Shown one piece after another: positions 43,901 to 54,900 of a stretch of 64,000 nucleotides of DNA (the stretch's first letter is position 1; every line of letters begins with the position of its first letter). The notes below the pieces were generated by a model. The model worked only from the letters and a program-made list of their open reading frames with translations. It had not been told where the DNA came from and did no database searches. Made by a program: the position numbers and the translations under genes. Source of the DNA: Teratosphaeria epicoccoides (taxonomy: Eukaryota; Ascomycota; Dothideomycetes; Mycosphaerellales; Teratosphaeriaceae); assembly GCA_021401465.1 (NCBI GenBank), contig JADDMT010000102.1, positions 41,584-105,583 on the forward strand, in the 5' to 3' direction.

Positions 43901-46230
43901 CATCCTTGTCTACTTACGAACAATTAAAGAATATAGGACTTATGTACATAAGGTACTTTAGAAACTCTAGGATTATAAGCTAAAGGTTAAGCCTTAGAAG
44001 AGCAAGTTTCATAAGCAAGAAGTCTAGTTCCTCGGCTACGTAGTAGCCTAGAACAGGATCAAGATAGACACTAAAAAGGTCAAAGTCGTAAGAGAGTAGC
44101 CTACGCTAACTAATGTTAAGGAAGTATAGTCCTTCCTTAGGTTTGCTAACTTCTATTAAAGATTTATCGTAAACTATTTAAGGATTATGGTACTACTTAC
44201 GACCCTTACTACGAAGGATATACTATTCGTATAGGATAACGCCTAACAGAATGCCTTTAAGGAACTTAAGTAACGATTCATAGATTAGCTAATCTTACTT
44301 GTATTTGACCCTAATAAGCCTATTACGGTCGAAACAGATGCCTCCGATATAGCACTTAGGGCATGCTTAAGTTAACTAGGACTAAGTAGATAACTATAGC
44401 TAGTTACCTATTAGTCGAGAAAGCTGTCTAGACCTAAGCTCTATTACGACATCTACGACAAAGAACTTCTAGCTATAGTAGACGCCTACAAAGCGTAGCG
44501 AGTCTTCTTAGAAGGGTCTAAGCACTAGGTTATAGTCTACATAGACTATAAGAGCTTGCGATACTTTACTACAACGAAGGAGTTAAACTAACGACAAGTC
44601 TAATAGAGTAAGGAACTCTCTAGCTTTAACTGTAAGATCGTCTATTACAAGGGATCCGATAACATATACGCCGATGTACTTAGCTGCTAGACTAACTACA
44701 TAAAGGGCGTAAAACAGGAGAAACATGCTATTCTCTAGGAAAATGGCGATAGCACGCTTAGAGTTAACTAACTCGCGGCTACGGCTATTACATAGACTAG
44801 TAAGTTCTAGGACGACCTAAAGAACATACTAGTCTACGACCTAACTGCACTTGCTGTCCGTAATGACATCGAGAGATAGGAGGACTAGGAAGACAAAGAC
44901 AGAGTACTTCTCTTCTAAGGGTTAGTATACATGCTAACATCCTTACGTTTAGAGCTACTACGCCTCTAATACGACGTTCCTTAGGCAGGACACCTAGGAG
45001 TGTCTAAAATAAAGCAAATTCTTTAATGAGAATATTACTTCCCTAGGATAGGCAGAGTAATTAAGGACTATGTCTGTTAATGTGTAACTTACTAATAGAG
45101 TAAGTATGACTGTTACAAACTATATAGGCTACTACGACCGCTATAGGTACCCTAACAGCCATAGGAATCGCTCGCTATAGACTTCATTGTTAAACTACCC
45201 TAGTAGAGAGAACCCGCTACTAATAAGTTCTTCGATGGAATCATGGTAGTAGTCGACTAATTTACTAAGTTCAGGAAGTTTATCCTATACCGTGAAGACT
45301 TTAAGACCGAAGATATCGCACATGTCTTCATTAAATAGGTAGTAGCATTACACGGTATACTACAAGACCTAGTAACAGATCGAGGATCTATGTTTACCTC
45401 TAACTTCTAGAAAGCCCTAATGAGACAATTCTAGGTTAAACATCGACTAAGTACTTCCTTCTACCCTTAGACAGATAGACAGACAGAACGTCTAAATCAG
45501 ACGTTAGAATAGTACCTTCGATCCTATGTGAATAGGGACTAGAATAACTAGGTAGAGTTATTGCTAATAGCGTAGCTCGCGTATAATAGTACGCTAGCAG
45601 AGTTAACAGGACTCTTGCCATTTTAGATGGCGTATAGATTAGCTATAGAAGACATTCTAGACATCTTAGCTAGGGATCTAAACCTAGTAGCACTTAGGCG
45701 AGTAGAATACCTACGCTAACTGCAAACAGAAGCACGACTCGACCTGTAGTTCTTTTAGCAGAACATAGCATAGTACGTAAATCGTAAGAGAATTAAGGGA
45801 CTAATTCTAAAGGAGAGAGACAAGGTATATCTCCTCTGCTATTACATTAAATCAGACAAACCGAGTAAAAAACTAGACGCTATAAAACTAGGACTATTCT
45901 GGATTAAGGCTAAGAAGGGACTAGTCAATTTTAAGTTATAGCTACCTAAGCAGATAAGAATATACCCTGTGTTCTATGTCTCTCTGCTAGAACAAGTAGC
46001 GCTAGACGCTGCACTGTAAACGGAACCCTTACTACTTAACCCTAAGGTCGAAGAACTAGAGTACACTGTTAAGAAGATTGTCAACACTTACTAGGTAGAC
46101 AGATAGCGAGAGTACCTAGTAAAATAGGAAGGGTACAGGAGTACTAAAAATACCTAGGAACCCCTAAAGTACCTATGAAACTATTAGTAGAAGGTATAGA
46201 GCTTTAAGCGGAGAACGAACCTAGGAAGAA
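40958..46230 (+). pseudogene. gag-pol of element E2
   Basis: Gag (MSSSSLAVSLISSDS) contains a gag-domain segment (VKMFIL..., MMYIVSYLKGLAFEFI, about 41180-41310) and a zinc knuckle near 41890-41935 in which the second Cys is now Tyr. The reverse transcriptase motif reads VIYLDNILVY (about 43885-43915): the second catalytic Asp is Asn through G-to-A. Integrase lies about 45000-45600 and a chromodomain near 46050-46180. There are many TAG/TAA codons. It aligns over its whole length with E1 in the opposite orientation. Confidence 0.85.
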
Positions 46231-46232
46231 GG

Positions 46233-46853
46233 TCATAAGCCACGAGTAGGCTCCTGCAGGACGCCGTTAATAGGCTTAGCTACTACGCTATCTAGGAAAC
46301 CCTAGTACGAGGCATTAGCGAAACCTTCTATTACGCTCTATGTCATAGGACTAAGAGTAAGACCTGTCGAGGGATCTAGGTTAAGAAGAAACCTAGCCTG
46401 CTAAAGAGCCTGCTCTTTAGCCTCGTCCTCCCTAATCTCACGCTCCTTAAGAGCGCGACTATCCTTAACCTTATAGTTAACTACGTCTAACTGTTTCTAA
46501 AGATGCATCTCCTTTACATGCGCCTCTATTATCTTCTACGAAGCCTCGGCTAGGGCTGCCTTCACATGAGTAAGATTAGCAATTAGTCTTTTCTGCTAAT
46601 TACCTAACTTCTTCTATTTAACCTCTGTTACCTTCGTGTCGTAACTTCGACAGTTACTAAAGTAGCATTACAAACATTTCCCTAAGGAAATATGCACTTA
46701 ATAAACAAGCTTTAACTCCTGACACTAAGTATAGGACTTTATGCTGTCCTAGCCCTAGCGATAGATTCGATTCGCGCGGCGTTTATGTTTCTACGTTAAA
46801 GGGGCGTTAGTATCTAGAATGACATAAGGTAGTAATGTAGAAAGAGAAGACAT
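46233..46853 (-). pseudogene. Antisense Zn2Cys6-like/coiled-coil ORF of element E2
   Basis: ATG 46853-46851 to TGA 46235-46233: 206 codons, the same length as the E1 copy (30439-31059) and collinear with it without indels. It differs from E1 at many sites, nearly all explained by transitions. Where E1 has Tyr codons in the cysteine cluster E2 sometimes keeps Cys (for example KCL.CYFSNC), which supports the inferred cluster. The helical segment SRALKEREIREDEAKEQAL is identical in the two copies. Confidence 0.65.
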
Positions 46854-46932
46854 TACTACGTAAAGAAAAGGACAAGAGAGACCCTACACTAATAAGGTAG
46901 CTTAGGGACAAGCTAGGCTAAGAGGGGGATAG

Positions 46933-47379
46933 TGTCATGAGTGTTAGGAGTACTATAAGTCATAGGGTCATAAGTGTCCTAAAGTGCTATAAGTTATAGC
47001 ATAGTTATAGGAGAAAGGAACTATCACGTAAGGATAGCTACCTAGGTCTATAGGGTTAGTCTACAGATCTATAGGCCTACATAGGAGAAAGGATCTGTTA
47101 CGTAAGAACAGACCCTAGGATCTATAGGGTTAGTCTATAGATCTACAGACATAGGTCTAATAGGTCTGTTAACAGATCTAACAGAGCTGCCCTGTCTCTC
47201 TAGTATATAGGGATAGCTTTAGGACAGGCAGTTAGGAGCTTTGTGCTTAATTTAATTTCAATTCCCTTTCCTAAGGGGATAGTTAGTTACAAGGTTAATT
47301 GCTATTATCGATATTCTTTACTACTCTGCGAGTCTAATACCTGATTCCCTTCTTGCTATTAGTACCTACCCTTCTGACA
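46933..47379 (+). repeat. 3' LTR of element E2
   Basis: 447 bp, TGTCATGAG...TTCTGACA. It follows the purine tract directly. It has one fewer tandem unit than the 5' LTR of the same element. Confidence 0.85.
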
Positions 47380-48617
47380 CTGCCCTAGCCTTAGTGCAAC
47401 AAGGGCTCTTACCCTTGCCTAAGTTGTTCTCATGACGCCTACCTAGGGTAAGCGCTAGAGGAACGCCCCTAGACCTAACAGAAGGTTAACTACTAAAAAC
47501 ATATAGAGAAAGGGATGTCTTATAGGTAGCCCTATTAGGTAATAGTAGTAGCGATAGTACTAGTAACCTCCTAGGCTACGACGCTACATGAGAGTTAGTA
47601 GAGTAAAAGAGGAGGGAACTAGGAGGGAATACCTTAATAGTAGACCTACTAACTATAGAGGCCTTAAAGACCTTTATTAGGTTACTATAGGCGTTAGCGC
47701 TATTATAAGGTCAGCTAGGTAGGAACGCGCAGAATATAGGACATACTTGTTACTATTCTTAGAGCATGTCTAGGAGGCGTAGGACATATAGGCAAGGGAG
47801 GGCCTAGACAAATTATCAGGTTATTTTACATAGACATTAGATGACTTGTATAGGGCCTTGTAGTTTAGGCGCTTGCTAGTATATTACTTGTAGGCATAAG
47901 CTTAGGCAGACTAAAGAAGTTAGCGTAGGCTAGGTAAAAGAACAAGGAACTTAGGAATTACTAATTAGGAGACGTAATCTATACCCTAGAGGGCGTAGTT
48001 AACGTAGTAGCTATGTGTAGTCATCTAACCCTAGTTAGTAATGTCTAGACTCTAGAGGAGAGGATTTAGGAAGGGGAGCTTACTATGTATAAGCATATAA
48101 GAGAAAGGAAGAAAGTTAATATTAAAGAGGAATTTTTATAGAGAAAGGGACATGCTAGTATAGGCCTAGGAGTACCCCTATAATAGTTCGGAATGTAATA
48201 AATAGAGGTAAAGTAAAGTAGACTTAGCTAAGTAAAGTAGAGCTTAGTAGCCTTATAAAACTAGTTAGGGACCTAGACATATGTAACAGAGAAGTAACTA
48301 GCTAGTATTTATTTACATTAACGCTACTCTAGTTAGCTCTATCTAGATCTAGACATAAAACACAGGGAAGAACTTGCGCTCCCTTAGGTTCCTTGTTATT
48401 TAATATAGAGAAGAGACAGACAGAGAGGGGGAGGGGGGAGGAGAGAGGTAATATAAAGGGCAAGGCCCTAAGTCTCTAATATAGGCTAAAGCCTATACGT
48501 GACCTCTAACAAGCATAGTTATAAAAGACTAGACCCCTAGCAGATAGTCTCTCTCTCTCTTATTTTTTTTTTTAAATACTACATAAGCCTCTATGTATAT
48601 GTTATTTACTTGTAACA
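47380..48617 (+). mobile_element. 3' fragment of an A-family element, with LTR 48452-48617
   Basis: Inverted relative to element A, it matches A's post-pol region (for example 47440-47475 against 10305-10345 and 47965-48000 against 9755-9790), then a purine tract (48421-48449) and a degenerate LTR of about 166 bp. The LTR starts TATAAAGGGCAAGG, derived from TGTGAAGGGCGAGG, and ends TGTAACA. The copy is much more diverged from A than the solo LTR at 61715 is, so it is older or a subfamily. Its gag-pol is missing and E2 abuts it. Confidence 0.7.
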
Positions 48618-48980
48618 TAGGGACTTAATCTAGTAACCTATATACTTGTTATATAGCCTATACTAGGTAATAAGTCTTACTAGTATAGGCTTAGCTTCTT
48701 CTTAAATCTGTTAGCATATATAGAGGATTACTGTCTAGTTCTGTCCTTATGTTAGTTTTCTGTTAGAAGAAGTCTATGTCTAGGACTTAATCTAGCTAGT
48801 TAGAGTGCTAGTACTAGGGTATAATTAGATGTACGCTACCTAAACTATTAAGTTTCTAATAGCGCTAGAACACGTAGCTATATACTTGTAGTCGTAGCTC
48901 TGCTAGCAGTTCAGGAAAATAGCATAGTCTGTTATCATGTATCGGCATATAGTCATGTCGACAGCTCACGAGTTTGATTC
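48618..48980. other. RIP-damaged edge without recognisable content
   Basis: TAG/CTA-rich sequence with no readable frame or known repeat. The mutation pattern stops at about 48980, which marks the right border of the repeat block. Confidence 0.6.
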
Positions 48981-48983
48981 TAA

Positions 48984-50051
48984 CTACTTGCTAGGTTGAC
49001 TGATCGGTATGTGACTAGGTCTGAGTTTCAAAGAGGCAATAGATACGTCGGGTTCTGATCGCGTGCTAGAGCTTTCGCTTATCATGACCATTTGAAAGTC
49101 ATTGTGTTTGCTCTGTAGCGTTTGTAGAGCATTTTCTCTTTCGGAGGCTGGCAAGCTGGCTTGACTTGTCAAGGACGCGTATCATACTGTCATCGATCAC
49201 GAAAGACGTCAACCACGCGGTTGCTCTGCTGTATTGCATGAGAATGGTGAAAGCCACTGACTATCGTCCGGTGTTGCAGGGAAATCCAAAATTTAGCATG
49301 GCTGAACGGCTGCAGAGTACCTGAAAGCATGCATTGTGCTCCAAAATTTCGAAGCAAGGAGACCCATTTGTTTTGTCGGTTCGACGGCGGCGGCCAGTAG
49401 AGGTCGAAGCGCAGGCAAGCGGCCCGGGACATATCAATGCAAGCGACACTGAGATCGTTGCGCACAAGCCCAGTCCCGACAGATTCATGGATGTCCGTGG
49501 AACTCTGAGTGATGCCCCAGCATCCAAAGACATTCGGAACAAGGTCGTTGGCCATTGAGAGTCGTGGAAAGTGGTGGAACGAGCTGCACTTCGTGAAGCC
49601 ACCTTGCTGAATTGCTGACAGTAATACATTGACTGGGATATGGCGGGAACGATGGTAATACTCATATACGCTAGAATAGTACGCTCGAGGAGATGATGGC
49701 TCGATGGTCCGGTAGGCATTCGTCAGCTCCATTACTCTGGCCATGTCCTCGAGTACAGCATGCTGCGTGGTCACTTTATGAGATGTCGGGGCCGCACCAT
49801 CTCGGACGACTTCTAGCGCCACGGGCGTATCCATTTCAGAAGCCAATGACTGGGAGATATAAAGGGTCTCATAGCTGCCGCAGGTGAGCAGTGGTTTTGC
49901 GAACGACATTTATTCTTAGGAGAGCCATCGTGAGGGCTTTGAAGCGAACGAGGGACTTGAAACTTTGGTGGAAAGGTTGAAGGGCAGCCGGAATGGTATC
50001 GACGTTAGGAGTGGGACAGCTGGCGTCAACAGCGGCGGCTTCGTCAGTCAC
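48984..50051 (-). CDS. Hypothetical gene, exon structure unresolved
   Basis: Three minus-strand frames could belong together: 50051-49869 (starts at GTG inside an open frame; reads TDEAAAVDASCPTPNVDTIP), 49909-49190 (ATG 49909, MSFAKPLLTCGSYETLY, 239 aa) and 49172-48984. No joining introns could be fixed. An overlapping plus-strand frame at 49334-49558 and a second minus-strand frame at 49719-49261 are equally open, so the coding strand is not certain. No domain, signal peptide or membrane span was seen. The gene lies between the repeat border and the J-protein gene. Confidence 0.25.
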
Positions 50052-50307
50052 TTGCTGGGCTGCTTGGTCAGAAGCTTGACGCCGTGATTGGGATGGTAGT
50101 CCACTCTGTCATATTGTGGGCCGCATCAGCTAGTCAAGGGCGTGAGTGCTCAGTTTGGCCGACGAGGTCAAGTCGACGGTTGGTGGTCATAGAGTCGCTG
50201 CATGAGTAAGAGTCGAGGGTAGCGAAGGGAAAAGAGACTGCAAGATTGTGTCAATTGGGTGACTACATTTGATGTCTTTTGAAGGGTATCATACTACTTA
50301 GCGTTCT

Positions 50308-51438
50308 TCAGACCTTGGTCTCGGCAGCGGCAGCGGCAGCTTCTTCTTGCCTGATCTTTTCCTCTACCCTCCTCTTCTCAGCATTCTTCAGTCGCATCAT
50401 CATGATCTCGTCGCCCGCAGGCGTGTTGGGCGCTCTCGGCGTCCCGCCCGGTGTACCCTTGAAGCTCGCAAACGAGGGTACACGCTTCAACCCGTCGCCA
50501 CTCGTAAGTGGTGTGCTCGGACCGGCCGCTGGCGCATCGAAGACCGCGCTCTTGTTCTTGACGGGAGTGCGGGGTCGGGCTCTGGGAATGTATTTTGGCT
50601 CCTTACCAGATGCCCAGCCGACCTGCTCAAACATGCTCCAGGTAATGGGATCGTCTTTACACAATTTTTCGAAATCTGATATGGCGGCGTGAGCACCGAC
50701 TATGCTTTTGAAGACCAGGACAGCCGTCACATATGAGACTCTGTGCTTCTCGCCTTCCGCTTTGACCTTCTTATCGCGCAGGATAGCGTCTTCGACTGGT
50801 CCAAAGCGTTCGAAGAGCGATATGATGCGATGTCGATCTAAGTGGGCAGTCGAAGGGTCGGTCTTGAATCGGAGAGTGAGTGAGCGGTCGACGTCGGGTG
50901 TACCGGTGGATGATGCGTCGGCAGCACCATTATTTGACTCTGGCTCGCCACCTCGGTCCTTTCCGTCATCCTGCTCCAATGCCTCCTTCCTCAACTGCTC
51001 CTTGCGCTCTTTCCTCCTCCTCTTGCCATCCTCGGCCAATCGGCTCAGCTCTTGCTCGAACTTCTCCTCGACGTCCAGCTCGTCGCGCTTCCTCTTCAAC
51101 GCGCCTGACTCGCGCCTCTCCAAATCCTCCTTCATCCACTTGCGCCGGCCGTTGTAGGCCGCCTCACGCTGCCTCTTGTCCTCCCTGGCCCGCCTGGCAT
51201 TGTCGTACAGCTCACGCACGCCTGGATCGCAGAGCACATCTTGGGCGATTTGCAGCAAGTGGAACTTGTCGAGCGCTTCTGTGTTGCTGGGACCGACTTT
51301 GTCCGGGTGGTACTTCAATGCGCTCTTGCGCCAGGCCCGGCGAATCTCATTCTCGCTCGCGCTTTCGCCGACACCGAGCAGCTCGTAGAAGTCTTGCGAC
51401 GAGTTGAGCGCATGCGCCTTGAGCTCGCCGTCGGCCAT
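50308..51438 (-). CDS. cwc23: J-domain/RRM splicing factor, CWC23-DNAJC17 type
   Basis: 376 aa from ATG 51438-51436 (MADGELKAHALN) to TGA 50310-50308. The frame is open further upstream, but only through the TAGG microsatellite, so the first conserved Met is used. Residues about 17-85 are a J domain with HPD at 44-46 (stimulates Hsp70 ATPase). A charged helical region (KRKRDELDVEEKFEQEL, RRRKERKEQLRK) follows at about 110-190, and an RRM-like fold at about 210-300 (SLTLRFKTD, LFERFGPVEDAILRDKKVK, TAVLVFKSIVGAHAAI). The tail is Pro/Thr-rich and ends with a charged helix and an Ala run. J domain plus RRM is the order of Cwc23/Cwf23 and human DNAJC17, which act in the spliceosome with Prp43-linked disassembly factors. 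It is divergent from DCP2. Confidence 0.85.
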   Translation of the reverse strand: MADGELKAHALNSSQDFYELLGVGESASENEIRRAWRKSALKYHPDKVGPSNTEALDKFHLLQIAQDVLCDPGVRELYDNARRAREDKRQREAAYNGRRKWMKEDLERRESGALKRKRDELDVEEKFEQELSRLAEDGKRRRKERKEQLRKEALEQDDGKDRGGEPESNNGAADASSTGTPDVDRSLTLRFKTDPSTAHLDRHRIISLFERFGPVEDAILRDKKVKAEGEKHRVSYVTAVLVFKSIVGAHAAISDFEKLCKDDPITWSMFEQVGWASGKEPKYIPRARPRTPVKNKSAVFDAPAAGPSTPLTSGDGLKRVPSFASFKGTPGGTPRAPNTPAGDEIMMMRLKNAEKRRVEEKIRQEEAAAAAAETKV

Positions 51439-51441
51439 GTT

Positions 51442-51570
51442 TGGGTGGTGGGTGGGTAGGTAGGTAGGTAGGTGGGTAGGTAGGTAGGTGGGTAGGTAAG
51501 GAGGTAGGTGGGTAGGTAAGTAGGTAGGTGGGTAGGTGGGGTGGTGGGTAGGTAGGTAGGTAGGTAACAA
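51442..51570. repeat. TAGG/GTGGG tetranucleotide microsatellite
   Basis: About 130 bp of GTAG/GGTGGGTAG units directly upstream of the J-protein start codon, so inside its 5' leader or promoter. It creates artificial Leu-Pro-Thr-Tyr frames on the minus strand. Confidence 0.9.
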
Positions 51571-51914
51571 TCATGTAGAAGAAAAGGTGTGAGGGATCTC
51601 GTAAGAGTCATGTTGCTTGTAGATTCTCGCTGCGCTGACTCGCCGATCCGATCCCTGACCCTGGATGCGTGCGAGCTCCATGCACCCGGTGGACGTGGAC
51701 GTGGACGGATACTGTACATTACCCGACATCCATCAAATCATTGGATTATGCCGCGATATTGCTGACAATCACTGACTGAGCGGACCCTACGTGATTCCAA
51801 CCAATTTCCAGGTCTTCCAGAGGCTTCTTCTACCTGCCACGCCTCGCCACCGCCCACCGCCACCGTCACCGCACATCTACATCCCCGCGATGCACGGTCA
51901 GAGTCACTTACATC
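51571..51914. promoter_or_regulatory. Shared divergent promoter region of cwc23 and dcp2
   Basis: 344 bp without an ORF between the microsatellite and the DCP2 start. It holds pyrimidine-rich runs near 51834-51880 (CCACCGCCCACCGCC), a CT-rich leader typical of fungal housekeeping promoters. No TATA box is obvious. The two genes are transcribed away from here. Confidence 0.45.
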
Positions 51915-54900
51915 ATGGCAGAAACCGATATCGCGAATATGAGCCTAGTTGACTGGCTCGACGACCTGACCGTCCGCTTCCTCCTCAACCTCCCGGCCTC
52001 GGAGCTGGAATCCGTGCCTCGTCTGTGCTTCCAGGTCGAAGAGGCACAATGGTTCTACGAAGACTTCATTCGCCCTGCCGCCGCCGCCGCCGGCAACCCG
52101 CTTCCCTCGTTGCAATTGCGCCAGTTTTGTCTGCAGCTCTTCCAGCATTGCCCGCTGTTGAGCGGCTTCACCGACGCCCAGCACATCGCCGCCTACGAGG
52201 AGTTCCTGGCTTACAAAGTCAGAGTGCCCGTGCGGGGCGCTATACTGCTGGACCAGAGCATGGAAAAGGTGCTGTTGGTCAAGGGCTGGAAAAAGGGTGC
52301 GAGTTGGTCCTTCCCGCGTGGCAAGATCAACAAGGACGAGAAGGATTTGGATTGCGCCATACGTGAAGTCTATGAAGAGACGGGATACGACATCCGCCAG
52401 GCCGGATTGGTCCCTCCTGAAGATGAGGACAAAGTCAGGTATATCGATGTCATTATGCGTGAACAGCATATGCGGCTGTTCGTCTTCAGGGGTGTGCCGC
52501 TCGATACCCACTTTGAGCCGATCGCGAGGAAGGAGATTAGCAAGATCGATTGGTACAACATCAGAGACTTGCCAGGTTTCAAGAAGCAAAAGCATGGCGG
52601 TGAGGCTCAGCAGGCCAACAAGTTCTATATGGTTGCCCCGTTCTTGGGACAAATGAAGAAGTGGATCAACGAACAGAGAAGAGACGATGCCAAGAAACCT
52701 CAGGCGGATGCTCACACTGGCGAGCATGCTATTATGGAGGACTTGGGCGAGGATACAGACGCAGTGGCGGAGGAGTCCGTCGCAGGGGTGGGTGTGCTAG
52801 CCGCAGAGGTCGACAAGAGCGACGCGCTGAAGCGACTCTTAAGCATCGGTGGTCCGGCCATGTCTCAAGCTGTACCCCGACCGCCTGCCACGTCGAACGG
52901 CTCTAGCTTGCTCGCGCTGCTCCAGGGCGGCGCGCCCCCGGCTGCAAACAACACCCTCCCTCAGACGCCTCTCCAGCAGGTCAGTGCGTTCCTGCAACAA
53001 CCCGCGACGCCGCTGCCGCACCGTCCAAGGCATCCATCGATGGGATTCCAGCAGGACGCGCCTGAGTTCCAGTTAAGCCCACAATGGCTTCAAGCACAGC
53101 ATGAGCAGCGCAACTTATCTATGCCGACTCCGAATGTCTTCGGACCAGATGGCATTCCTGGACAGCAGCCGCGTGGCTTCCAGCAACCGCCTCAGGCACA
53201 TCAAATGCAGCCGCACGCGCAACAGCAAGGGCACAGTCTGCCAGAAGGTCAATTATCTCCGCCAAAACATGACCATGAGAACGAAATGCCGTTTGGAGGC
53301 CAAATCGGGCTGCATCCGGGACAGCCAGGGATGCAACAACCACATTGGCAGCTTCAGCATGCCAGAAACATGTCTGATGCATTTGATGTGCAGGGCACCC
53401 AGGGTGCAATCCGTGCCGGCCCTTCGGCCCCCAATGCTGAGCAGCTTCCTGTGCCGCAGCTCAACGCGCAGGCCATGAATCTGCTCAGGGCATTCAAAAG
53501 TGGTAGCAACCCGTCTATCCCTGTGCCAGCAAAAGCGAGCCAGGCGCCAAGACAAGCGAGCGTGCACCAAACTGCGCTGCTTGATCTGCTTCAAACGAAG
53601 ACTTCGACTGTACAAACTCCACCTGCCCCGACCCCGTCAAACAGCATTCAGACGATACCAGTCCCTGAGCGGGGCGCGGAGCGGCCGCCACGGAAGCCGA
53701 GACAGGCCACCTTGAACGAGATCACGCGCACGTTACCGGCCAAACTCAAACACAAGAAGCCAGATACAGCGCAAACACCCCGGCAGATACAGCCGCAGCC
53801 AGGCATGTCGACTGCCATCCCGACAGATGATCAGATTGCGAAGGACATGTCACGTCAGCATTTGTATGATCCCGCTCACCCAAAGCAATTCGCCCGGTCG
53901 AGTGCAAATGCTAGCAAGCCTTCAGAAGGAGTCCAAGATTCGCAGGCCAAGATCATGCTCCGCGCCGCTCATCAGGAAGACATACCACAGGCTCTGGCAC
54001 CTCGCTCCCCGAAATCGGTAGCAAGTTCACCGGACTCCAAAATTGCGTCGCCCCGGCGAGCCAAAGGCACGGAGAATGGTGCTCCAAAACCTGCGTTCAC
54101 TATCCTGCCCCGCCCTAGCTCAGCAGCACGCAACGCGATGAGGTCTCCAGGCACACTCCCTCCGCCCAGTCCCTTGAGGAAGCAGACTTCAATGCCGGCC
54201 TCGGGAGCTGCTGGCATACAGCTGCTGAAGAGGCCGGATAACGTGGACCCTGTCGCCGTTCAAAAGGCGGCTGAGGTCGTCGAAGACCTGAACAGCGTTG
54301 GTAGTGCAAATGGCGATAAGAGAGAGCAGCTGCTTGCATTGTTTAGTAAGACGCCTACAGCATCTCCCATTCCGCAAGTCGGACAGCTACAGCAAGCGCC
54401 GTCGCCTCCGACGACGGCAGAGAATAGGAAGAACAGCCTCCTCGGTCTGTTCAATGCCAAGTCGCCCATTACCGCGGTGCACACGCCCACAATCGACTCT
54501 CCTCAGTCACTCCAGCTAGCAACACAGCCGCCGCCCGCGCCGCTGATGGTCCCATCTAGACACGCCGGCAGCCAAAACATCACACGTTCGCAGACTCCAC
54601 AGAATCTTCTCGACCTTTTTAACAAGCCGTTCGCCCCCCAAAATAGCCCGGGGACACCGATCTCACCCTTCACGCTTGGCACACCCGTGCATACACGCCA
54701 CATTGCAAAAGGGCAGGACCGACACGGCAGTGTCTCCAGTCTCGGCAGCATCGGTCCAGCTCAGGCACAGGAAGCGCCCAGAAGTCGTCTTGGTGGCGTG
54801 ACATCTGCCGGAGACATTGGCGGGATCGTGGACATGGAAAGCAGGAAGACAAGTACTGGAAGCATTGGCTGGACGAGCTCGCCCACGGACGCGAACAAGG

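Larger units (their letters stand above)
40429..47379 (+). mobile_element. Gypsy chromovirus E2
   Basis: Plus-strand E copy of 6951 bp. The 5' LTR is 40429-40898 (470 bp) and the 3' LTR 46933-47379 (447 bp), preceded by the purine tract GCTAAGAGGGGGATAG. Gag starts at ATG 40958, and pol ends near 46230 with a chromodomain around 46050-46180. An antisense ORF (46853-46233) follows. The flanks differ (CTAAT on the left, CTGCC on the right) and the two LTRs have different numbers of internal repeat units. The copy therefore was probably shaped by recombination between elements and not by one clean insertion. Confidence 0.85.

Noticed and set aside
45436..45621. Minus-strand open frame of 61 codons
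   Set aside because: Shadow of the E2 integrase on the plus strand.
51315..51719. Leu-Pro-Thr-Tyr repeat protein
   Set aside because: It is only the translated TAGG microsatellite, open in several frames.
52661..54490. Numerous open frames inside dcp2 on both strands
   Set aside because: They overlap the 1017-codon DCP2 frame, which has clear domains.
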